Made by a program: the position numbers and the translations under genes
Source: Bacteroidia bacterium
GTDB lineage: Bacteria > Bacteroidota > Bacteroidia > AKYH767-A > OLB10
Assembly (NCBI GenBank): GCA_025450095.1
Contig: JANWID010000363.1
Location: forward strand, 1 to 5,677
Length of the DNA: 5,677 bases
Direction of reading: 5' to 3'
Notes under the pieces: generated by a model
The model's database searches: none
What the model saw: only the letters and a program-made list of their open reading frames with translations
What the model was told of the DNA's origin: nothing
Part shown: piece by piece, positions 1 to 5,504 of the stretch
Layout of the letters: every line of letters starts with the position of its first letter
How positions within the stretch are numbered: position 1 is the first letter of the stretch

Positions 1-2
1 CT

Positions 3-2471
3 ACCAATACCATCCTTGGAAGCTCAACTTTCTTCCTGCAGAACGCAACTTTTTGTGATATTAACAATGATGGCTGGATTGATCTGTTCTGTTGCGATGA
101 TAACGATGCCAGCAAACTATATCTTAATGACGGAACCGGCAACCTGAATCTTTCCAGCTTCGTGAACTTTGCAGTGAACCCGGGTGTGTTTTATAATGGT
201 GATCCTGCTGATTCCGGAAATTACGGCAGCTGCTGGATCGATTTTGATAATGATGGCGACCTTGATCTTCATGTAGCGCATTGCCGTCAAAGCTCAACAA
301 GTCCTACCGACTTGCGCCGGATTAACCGCCTGTTTGTGAACGACGGAAATAATAACTTCACCGAAATGGCCGCCCAGTATGGTATTGCCATTGGCTGGCA
401 AACCTGGACATCCAGCTTTGGTGATATCGACAACGACGGTGATCTGGATCTGTTGCTTACGAATCATGATCATGAAAACCAGGTTTTTGAAAATGATGGA
501 ACCGGGCATTTCACCGAACTAACGACTGCGGGTGTGGGTAGTTTCAACATCACTCCTATCGAATCTGTTTTTGAAGATTTCGATAATGACGGTTACCTGG
601 ATATCCTCATCGCCGGATCAGAATGGCTGTATTTTAAAAATAACGGGAATAAAACATTTACACGTGTTACCGGTCTGATGGCCAATAATGGTATGCTTTC
701 ATTCGCTACCGGAGATCTGAATCATGATGGATTCATCGACATCTTTGCTTCTTATGGCGATATTTACCAGAGTCCTTCAAACCAATATGATGATGTACTT
801 TACCTGAATGATCGTAACGGAAATAATTTTATAACCTTCAATCTTGAAGGAACCATCAGTCAAAAAGGCGCTATCGGATCACGTGTTACCATTTATGGCC
901 CCTGGGGAATTCAGGTTAGAGAAGTGCGGGCAGGCGAAAGCTATGGTACCTGTAATTCTTCACAACTCCATTTCGGACTGGGATCCAATACAACAGTAGA
1001 TTCAGCAGTGGTATGGTTTCCATCTGGCACAACAAGCACGCTTACCAATCTTGCCGCCAACCAGTTTGTAACGGTCGTAGAAGCCAATTGCACGATCGCC
1101 GGAAATGTTATTCCAGGTCCTTACATTCTTTGCACAGGTCAGACATTAAATCTGAATGCCACCAGTGGTTTTGCTTCTTACCTTTGGAACGACGCAAGTT
1201 CTTCCAGTACGCAAAGCATCACTGTGGCTGCAGCGGGAGCTTTTAATGTTCTTGTTTCTGATAATACCGGATGCACCAATCTTTCACCTACTGTAAATAT
1301 TGAATTGAATCCGGATGAAACACCTGCTGTTTCAGTTACCGGGGAACAGATTTTCTGTGAAGGCGGTTCAGTTGTTCTCACTTCATCACCAGCTTCGGGT
1401 TACCAGTGGACAGGAGGCGGTACCAATCAATCACTCACAGTCACACAAACCGGCAGTTACAGTGTAACCATTCAGGGTGTCTGCGGCCAGTTTACTTCGT
1501 CTGCTGTTGATGTTACAGTACTCGATGCTCCGGAACCAGTCGGACAAGGTGCTTCGGGACCTTCACCTTCATCACTGTTGCTAAGTGCAACCGGAACCAA
1601 TTTATCATGGTATGATCAACAATTTGGCGGAGCCCTTTTGGGTACCGGTCCAACATATACAACTCCTTTACTGAATACCACTACAACTTACTGGGTTGAG
1701 TCAGCCACCGATTATCCTGGTGCAATTCAGTATACCGGGCAAACGTATCACTCCGGCTCATTGTATAGTGGTGGAGCCACAACAAATGGGTCTGTTGATT
1801 TTGATGTAATTTCAGCATGCACACTTGTATCTGTAAAAGTCTATACCGACACTCCTGGCGATCGTGAAGTGCAGCTTCTTGATGGTGGCGGGAATGTAGT
1901 GAACAGCCTCCTGGTAAATATTCCAATAGATACAACAAGGATCACACTGAACTTCCCGCTTACTCCCGGAATTAATTACTCACTTACAACCAACGCTGCT
2001 GTGAATATGTCATCACTTGGAACGACTACACCGAGATTGCAGCGCAGCTCCATGAATGTTTCATATCCATATATGATTAACAACCTGCTCTCCATCACCG
2101 GATCAAACCAGGGTTCGCAGTATTACTATTATTACTATGATTGGGAAGTTCAGGAACCTACTTATGTATGTATAAGTGATCGCGTGCCGGTTGTTGCTGA
2201 TATTACCACAGGCATTTCTGAAACCGGAGATGCAGGTGTAAAGATTTATCCGAATCCTGCAAGCTACCTTTTGAATATCGAATTGCCTGTAACAGGAAAT
2301 GCTTCCGTAACCTTGTTTGATATTACCGGGCGGTCTGTAAGGCAGGTTGATTATTCCGGAAATGGACACAGCAAATTCACTTTTGATGTTTCTGGTATTG
2401 CTACCGGCTCGTACACAATTCGAATAAAAACAAACTCAGGTGAATTTATTCGAAAACTTTCTGTGAACTAA
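3..2471 (+). CDS. Secreted VCBS/FG-GAP repeat protein with ASPIC/UnbV, Ig-like and T9SS type A sorting domains (5' partial)
   Basis: The frame is open to the left edge, so the start and signal peptide are missing; 822 residues are visible. A GTG at 162 is internal, because calcium-motif sequence continues upstream of it. Domains in order: at least five VCBS/FG-GAP units with DxDxDGxxD-type calcium loops at nt 57-83, 240-266, 423-449, 576-602 and 714-740; an ASPIC/UnbV domain (about nt 825-1079, with GAIGSRV and LHFGLG); two Ig-like modules (about 1098-1313 and 1314-1523), each with a cysteine near its start; a third Ig-like module (about 1524-1709, ending TTTTYWVES); a beta-rich module (about 1728-2165); and a T9SS type A sorting domain (about 2211-2468, with KIYPNPA and GSYTIRI). 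The FG-GAP plus ASPIC order resembles CRTAC1-like proteins. In this family the sorting domain directs export across the outer membrane and is removed on delivery to the surface. An adhesive or ligand-binding role is inferred; there is no visible catalytic motif. It is followed by a strong terminator. Confidence 0.9.
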   Translation, partial: TNTILGSSTFFLQNATFCDINNDGWIDLFCCDDNDASKLYLNDGTGNLNLSSFVNFAVNPGVFYNGDPADSGNYGSCWIDFDNDGDLDLHVAHCRQSSTSPTDLRRINRLFVNDGNNNFTEMAAQYGIAIGWQTWTSSFGDIDNDGDLDLLLTNHDHENQVFENDGTGHFTELTTAGVGSFNITPIESVFEDFDNDGYLDILIAGSEWLYFKNNGNKTFTRVTGLMANNGMLSFATGDLNHDGFIDIFASYGDIYQSPSNQYDDVLYLNDRNGNNFITFNLEGTISQKGAIGSRVTIYGPWGIQVREVRAGESYGTCNSSQLHFGLGSNTTVDSAVVWFPSGTTSTLTNLAANQFVTVVEANCTIAGNVIPGPYILCTGQTLNLNATSGFASYLWNDASSSSTQSITVAAAGAFNVLVSDNTGCTNLSPTVNIELNPDETPAVSVTGEQIFCEGGSVVLTSSPASGYQWTGGGTNQSLTVTQTGSYSVTIQGVCGQFTSSAVDVTVLDAPEPVGQGASGPSPSSLLLSATGTNLSWYDQQFGGALLGTGPTYTTPLLNTTTTYWVESATDYPGAIQYTGQTYHSGSLYSGGATTNGSVDFDVISACTLVSVKVYTDTPGDREVQLLDGGGNVVNSLLVNIPIDTTRITLNFPLTPGINYSLTTNAAVNMSSLGTTTPRLQRSSMNVSYPYMINNLLSITGSNQGSQYYYYYYDWEVQEPTYVCISDRVPVVADITTGISETGDAGVKIYPNPASYLLNIELPVTGNASVTLFDITGRSVRQVDYSGNGHSKFTFDVSGIATGSYTIRIKTNSGEFIRKLSVN
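2211..2468 (+). other. T9SS type A C-terminal sorting domain (within the first CDS)
   Basis: This is the last roughly 86 residues of the secreted protein. It has the family's features: the motif KIYPNPA near the start, a strand pattern with SVTLFDITGR in the middle, and an ending of GSYTIRIKT followed by a short basic-hydrophobic tail (IRKLSVN). Proteins with this domain are exported through the Por/Gld type IX system, which is restricted to the Bacteroidota and close relatives. The domain therefore gives both the location of the protein and the phylum. Confidence 0.92.
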
Positions 2472-2487
2472 AAAATTATTGAATAAT

Positions 2488-2521
2488 AAAAAAGCCCCCG
2501 CAGGTATACGGGGGCTTTTTT
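2488..2521. terminator. Bidirectional rho-independent terminator
   Basis: A perfect 13-bp stem joins AAAAAAGCCCCCG (2488-2500) to CGGGGGCTTTTTT (2509-2521), with an 8-nt loop (2501-2508). The GC-rich core is flanked by A on the left and T on the right, so each strand gives a hairpin followed by a U-run. It lies 17 nt after the stop of the secreted protein gene and 65 nt beyond the pyk stop on the opposite strand, so it can serve both converging transcripts. Confidence 0.92.
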
Positions 2522-2530
2522 GTTGACTGT

Positions 2531-2553
2531 CGACGGCGGGCTGCTGACCGTCG
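2531..2553. repeat. Small imperfect inverted repeat in convergent intergenic DNA
   Basis: CGACGG (2531-2536) is the reverse complement of CCGTCG (2548-2553), separated by 11 nt. The segment is GC-rich compared with its surroundings and lies between the terminator and a perfect palindrome. It may be a degenerate part of the same intergenic repeat unit. No coding potential is seen. Confidence 0.45.
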
Positions 2554-2571
2554 TCCCGATAGCTATCGGGA
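2554..2571. repeat. Perfect 18-bp palindrome
   Basis: TCCCGATAGCTATCGGGA is its own reverse complement across all 18 positions. As RNA it could fold into a 7-bp stem with an AGCT tetraloop in the 3' untranslated region of pyk. No U-run follows on either side, so it is not itself a standard terminator. From memory, such palindromes recur between genes in many Bacteroidota genomes; copy number here cannot be seen from one window. Confidence 0.75.
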
Positions 2572-2585
2572 GCCAACTGCCAACT
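2572..2585. repeat. Tandem 7-mer GCCAACT x2 next to the pyk stop
   Basis: Two exact copies of GCCAACT run from the end of the palindrome to within one base of the pyk stop codon (2587-2589, read on the minus strand). More degenerate related heptamers (TGACTGT, TGACCGT) can be picked out at 2524-2551. This resembles the short heptamer runs found between genes in Bacteroidota, an analogy from memory. Function is unknown. Confidence 0.55.
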
Positions 2586-2586
2586 C

Positions 2587-4020
2587 TTAGGTAATATAAT
2601 TCAGTTTAATAGTATTAGCCATCCCACGTTCATCAAGCGGAGTGCTGAATACATTTATGACCATGTCTCCTTCCTGAACATAACCTTTTTGTTTTAAAAA
2701 TACTTTTATATCCCGGATGGTATTGTCTGTACTTTCATACTTATTATAATAAAAAGTCCGCACACCCCATACAAGGCTCAATGTGCTCAGAATTTCCAGG
2801 TTGTCGGTGAAAATAAAAATATGGCAGTTCGGCCGCTGACTGCTTATCTTAAATGCGGTATAACCCGAATGGGTCATGGCGATAATTCCTTTTGCACCCG
2901 ATTGCTGTGCCATTACACATGAATTAAAACAAACGCTGTCGGATATAAACGAACGGGAATCTTTTATAGGAGGCACATGCCGGTTATAGATCACTTCTTC
3001 GCTTTCGGCAATACTGATGATCTTGGTCATGGCTTCAATCACTTTTACGGGATAGGAACCTACTGAGGTTTCAGCACTCAGCATCAGTGCATCGGCACCA
3101 TCGAAAACAGCATTTGCAACATCATTGGTTTCCGCACGCGTTGGACGGTAACTGTTGATCATACTTTCCATCATCTGAGTAGCGATGATAACAGGTTTGG
3201 AAGCGGCTGTTGATTTGCGCACCAGCATTTTCTGGATCACCGGAACTTTTTCCATGGCCATTTCCACTCCCAGGTCACCACGGGCAACCATAATACCATC
3301 AGCTTCGCGGATAATATTGTCAATATCACGAACTGCTTCAGGTTTCTCGATCTTTGCTATTACGCGTGTGTTTTTTCCTTTATCGGCAATAATGTTTTTG
3401 AGCTCGATAATGTCATGCGCTGAACGTACAAAAGAAAGCGCTATCCATTCAACATTATTATTCAACGCAAAATCTAAATCACGCCGGTCTTTTTCAGTTA
3501 ATGATGGCAGTGAGATTTTGGTATAGGGAAGGTTGATGCCTTTTTTCGATGATAGAACTCCTCCGTGAATAACCTTTGCAGTAACGCTGTCTTCCGGATC
3601 TCTTGCAATAATCTGTAGCTCAATTTTTCCATCATCAATCAAAACGGTATCCCCTACATGCACATCATTATGAAAGTATGGATATCGTATCTGGATTTGT
3701 TTATGGTCACCGATGCACTCTTTGATGGTAAGCTTCAGGGTTTCGTTTTCTCCAAGGAGAATTTCGTTGTTTAGTACTTCACCAATACGCATCTTAGGAC
3801 CCTGGAGATCATACAACACAGGCACCTTGAATTTTTTATCAATATTCAGGTTTCGCACCACGTCGATCATTTCCTGCTGCATTGCATGATTACCATGAGA
3901 TGCATTGATACGGCAAACATCAACACCGGCACGTATCATTTTTTCGAGCACCTCTGCCGCCATTGACGAAGGTCCGAGTGTGGCAATAATTTTACTCTTG
4001 TTAAAATGGAGTTTCATCAT
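2587..4020 (-). CDS. pyk: Pyruvate kinase
   Basis: Converts phosphoenolpyruvate and ADP to pyruvate and ATP, the last step of glycolysis, in the cytoplasm. The 477 residues match the usual bacterial length, with no extra C-terminal PEP-utiliser domain. Visible motifs: substrate-site R37-x-N39-x-S41-H-G; D71-LQGPK-M-R78; the B domain at about residues 75-170; the family signature with catalytic K223, metal ligand E225 and D249 in ARGDLG; T281 in ATQMMESM; PTRAETNDVANAVFDG; and a C-terminal regulatory domain from about 350. The DLQGPK motif has Leu, Gln and Lys where potassium-dependent enzymes have Thr, Lys and Glu, so a potassium-independent enzyme is predicted. RINASHG has Ala where Phe is common. 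The start is ATG ATG; the first ATG (4018-4020) lies 15 nt after the stop of the upstream gene, with an A-run before it and no Shine-Dalgarno, as usual in this phylum. It is probably co-transcribed with the upstream gene and ends at the shared terminator. Confidence 0.97.
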   Translation of the reverse strand: MMKLHFNKSKIIATLGPSSMAAEVLEKMIRAGVDVCRINASHGNHAMQQEMIDVVRNLNIDKKFKVPVLYDLQGPKMRIGEVLNNEILLGENETLKLTIKECIGDHKQIQIRYPYFHNDVHVGDTVLIDDGKIELQIIARDPEDSVTAKVIHGGVLSSKKGINLPYTKISLPSLTEKDRRDLDFALNNNVEWIALSFVRSAHDIIELKNIIADKGKNTRVIAKIEKPEAVRDIDNIIREADGIMVARGDLGVEMAMEKVPVIQKMLVRKSTAASKPVIIATQMMESMINSYRPTRAETNDVANAVFDGADALMLSAETSVGSYPVKVIEAMTKIISIAESEEVIYNRHVPPIKDSRSFISDSVCFNSCVMAQQSGAKGIIAMTHSGYTAFKISSQRPNCHIFIFTDNLEILSTLSLVWGVRTFYYNKYESTDNTIRDIKVFLKQKGYVQEGDMVINVFSTPLDERGMANTIKLNYIT

Positions 4021-4035
4021 TTTTTAAGTTTCGGA

Positions 4036-4476
4036 TCACGCTTCAAGCAACAGCAGGAACGCGTCGGCTGATTTAAGTGATGATGGAATAATATTGTAAA
4101 CACCGGAAATATTTTCAATAGCGCGTATTTTTTTGATGACTCCGTCCATATCAAAATTGCCCGGAACATCAGAAATAACAATAAAATAATCTATGCTTTT
4201 CATCTCAGGGATAAAATTGCCTGTACCTTCTTTATCCCGGTTCGACACAACGTGGCAGTTTTCACCATTCTTTCCGGAGCCGGCATAGGTGGAATGCCTT
4301 GTGCTCGACCCGGGTTTTCCTGCTGGAACCACTACATCGGGCAACCGGTTCAGACTAAGGTGCAGATGTTGGTTTAATTCATAACACAGACGATAATCCT
4401 TAAATCCGGTAATAATTCCAGCCAGGCAGAATTCATATTCATTCTCAATTTCCAGCTTAAGTACTTTCCGGATCAT
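4036..4476 (-). CDS. IPExxxDY-type small protein of unknown function
   Basis: A 146-residue, probably cytoplasmic protein with no signal peptide or membrane segment. It carries I89-P90-E91 followed by D96-Y97 in NFIPEMKSIDYFIV, which matches the Bacteroidota IPExxxDY family by motif, length and position before pyk; here four residues separate E from D. Other traits I associate with the family are an N-terminal DYRLCYELNQHL stretch (27-38), a VVSN segment (77-79 region) and a C-terminal SLKSADAF. The middle (about 50-75, rich in Gly, Ser and Lys) looks like a flexible loop. The biochemical function is unknown. It is the first gene of a two-gene unit with pyk, and a link to pyruvate kinase control is only an inference from that linkage. 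In several Flavobacteria, as I recall, rnc lies upstream; here a divergent tadA does. The ATG at 4474-4476 is preceded by a good -7 promoter match with a very short leader. Confidence 0.8.
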   Translation of the reverse strand: MIRKVLKLEIENEYEFCLAGIITGFKDYRLCYELNQHLHLSLNRLPDVVVPAGKPGSSTRHSTYAGSGKNGENCHVVSNRDKEGTGNFIPEMKSIDYFIVISDVPGNFDMDGVIKKIRAIENISGVYNIIPSSLKSADAFLLLLEA

Positions 4477-4486
4477 AATTTAAGGA

Positions 4487-4519
4487 CAAAGTTATTTATA
4501 GGTGGCGAAGTTAGCAGAA
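4487..4519 (-). promoter_or_regulatory. Predicted Bacteroidota-type promoter for the IPExxxDY-pyk unit
   Basis: On the minus strand TAACTTTG (4494-4487) fits the -7 consensus TAnnTTTG exactly. A weak -33 candidate, TTCTG (4519-4515), lies 20 nt upstream. Transcription would start about 4-7 nt after the -7 box, giving a leader of only a few nucleotides before the ATG at 4476. The -7 match is seen directly; promoter activity is inferred. Confidence 0.5.
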
Positions 4520-4565
4520 CCACATAAAATTCGGGAGTATACTAAATTGAAAATATCAACATTGA

Positions 4566-4582
4566 CTGAATAACACATTCAG
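4566..4582. repeat. Inverted repeat CTGAAT-N5-ATTCAG between divergent genes
   Basis: Two perfect 6-bp arms (4566-4571 and 4577-4582) flank a 5-nt spacer, AACAC. The site lies in the 151-bp region between the IPExxxDY gene and tadA, just upstream of the proposed tadA -33 box. Its size and symmetry would suit a dimeric regulator, but arms this short also arise by chance. Confidence 0.3.
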
Positions 4583-4587
4583 CGGAA

Positions 4588-4616
4588 TTTGGTCCGGCGG
4601 TAAAATCGTAATATTG
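4588..4616 (+). promoter_or_regulatory. Predicted Bacteroidota-type promoter for tadA
   Basis: TTTG (4588-4591) fits the -33 consensus. After 17 nt, TAATATTG (4609-4616) matches TAnnTTTG with one mismatch. Transcription would begin near 4620-4624. That leaves almost no leader for the ATG at 4628 but about 20 nt for the in-frame ATG at 4643, which bears on the start choice for tadA. Confidence 0.4.
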
Positions 4617-4627
4617 CATACGGGCTG

Positions 4628-5095
4628 ATGCCTGTTTTAGAGATGGAACTGAGTGTATTTTCAGACGATTACTTTATGCGCATGGCATTGGCGGAAGCGA
4701 AAAAAGCATTCGACGCTGATGAAATTCCGGTAGGAGCCGTTGTGGTTTGCAGGAACCAGGTGATTGCACGGGCTTATAACATGACCGAAAAGCTGAATGA
4801 TGTTACAGCTCATGCTGAAATGATAGCATTTACGGCAGCAAGCAATTTTCTGAATTCTAAATATCTCCCGGAGTGCACACTGTATGTCACGCTGGAGCCC
4901 TGCGTAATGTGTGCAGGTGCTGCGTTCTGGACCCAGCTGGGAACACTTGTTTATGGCGCTGACGATGAGAAAAGAGGATACAGGAAAGTATCTGCTGCTC
5001 TGACACATCCCAAAACACTCGTTAAAAAAGGTGTCATGGCAGCTGATTGCGGTCAGCTACTGACAGATTTTTTCAGAAAGAAGCGGGAACTCTGA
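4628..5095 (+). CDS. tadA: tRNA-specific adenosine deaminase TadA
   Basis: Zinc-dependent deaminase of the cytidine deaminase fold that converts the wobble adenosine A34 of tRNA-Arg(ACG) to inosine; it acts in the cytoplasm as a homodimer. The 155 residues show the full active site: H62-A-E64 (zinc ligand and proton-shuttling Glu) and P91-C92-V-M-C95 (two zinc ligands). The stretch VTLEPCVMCAGA is identical to E. coli TadA as I recall it, and the C-terminal DCGQLLTDFFRKKRE matches the TadA tail better than guanine or cytosine deaminases. The start is uncertain: ATG at 4628 gives the longest form, but ATG at 4643 (MELSVFSDDYFM) looks more like Bacteroidota homologues and gives a more usual leader. 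It is a single-gene unit, divergent from the IPExxxDY-pyk pair. Its TGA stop abuts the stop of the opposing response regulator with no base between. Confidence 0.95.
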   Translation: MPVLEMELSVFSDDYFMRMALAEAKKAFDADEIPVGAVVVCRNQVIARAYNMTEKLNDVTAHAEMIAFTAASNFLNSKYLPECTLYVTLEPCVMCAGAAFWTQLGTLVYGADDEKRGYRKVSAALTHPKTLVKKGVMAADCGQLLTDFFRKKREL

Positions 5096-5100
5096 TCAGA
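5091..5100. other. Abutting convergent stop codons within a 10-bp palindrome
   Basis: TCTGATCAGA is a perfect palindrome. Its centre, TGATCA, contains the tadA stop TGA (5093-5095, plus strand) and the response regulator stop TGA (5098-5096, minus strand). The two coding regions are back to back with no spacer. No hairpin with a U-run is apparent here, so each transcript presumably runs into antisense of the other gene before ending. Confidence 0.85.
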
Positions 5101-5494
5101 TATTGATTGCCGCCAGCATTTCAATAGTAAGCGGCTTGTTAATGAACTTACGTACCAGCTTATTTTTGTTGGCGCGATTGAGATCTTTAAAGCTGTCGGA
5201 AGATGAAAGCATCACAATTTTGCAACGGCTTGTTACGGCTTCTCCCAGCTTTTCAAATTCATCCATAAACTGAAATCCATCCATACCAGGCATTATGATA
5301 TCCAGGAAAATCAATTGAGGTAATTCTTCCGCGGAAGCGGATCCAAGGAACTCCAACATGGCTTTCGCTGACTCAAAGGCAGCAGTTTTTTTTGCAAATC
5401 CCGAACCGGCGATCAGTTGGGAATTAACCAAATTATCCATAGGATTATCATCCACGAGCATTACCAGGGCGTACTTAATTTCAGTTGTAATCAT
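5096..5494 (-). CDS. Single-domain (CheY-like) response regulator
   Basis: A 132-residue receiver domain with no output domain. Visible motifs: the acidic pair D15-D16 (VDDN), the phospho-acceptor D65 in FLDIIMPGMDG, switch Ser S97/S98 in VMLSSSD, and K120-P121 in the NKPL motif. All residues needed for phosphorylation and Mg2+ binding are present, so it should be active as a phospho-receiver, signalling by protein contact or phosphorelay rather than by binding DNA. The ATG at 5492-5494 is chosen because it begins just before the first receiver strand and leaves 10 nt after the upstream kinase stop. A longer in-frame start at 5560 would add 22 residues that overlap the kinase gene and fit no receiver sequence. 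The gene lies directly downstream of the kinase on the same strand, so they are probably co-transcribed and may be a cognate pair. The signal and downstream partner are unknown. Confidence 0.92.
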   Translation of the reverse strand: MITTEIKYALVMLVDDNPMDNLVNSQLIAGSGFAKKTAAFESAKAMLEFLGSASAEELPQLIFLDIIMPGMDGFQFMDEFEKLGEAVTSRCKIVMLSSSDSFKDLNRANKNKLVRKFINKPLTIEMLAAINI

Positions 5495-5504
5495 AACCAC
5501 AAAA

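Noticed and set aside
162..164. GTG as the start codon of the large secreted protein
   Set aside because: The same frame is open to the left edge and encodes another calcium-loop repeat (DINNDGWID at 57-83), so the gene begins upstream of the window.
2121..2138. TAT/TAC run as a microsatellite or phase-variation tract
   Set aside because: It mixes TAT and TAC codons rather than repeating one exact unit, and three-base steps would not shift the frame.
1681..2369. Minus-strand open frames of 85 and 88 codons under the secreted protein gene
   Set aside because: They mirror a continuous well-supported coding frame and show no domain or start context of their own.
2554..2571. Palindrome as the end of an insertion sequence
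   Set aside because: No transposase, target-site duplication or matching second terminal repeat is present; a small intergenic repeat is the simpler reading.
3185..3526. 113-codon plus-strand open frame inside pyk
   Set aside because: It lies antisense to the most conserved part of pyruvate kinase (signature and catalytic motifs), so it is a shadow frame with no recognisable product.
4661..5008. 115-codon minus-strand open frame inside tadA
   Set aside because: It is antisense to the zinc-binding motifs of TadA and has no recognisable domain.
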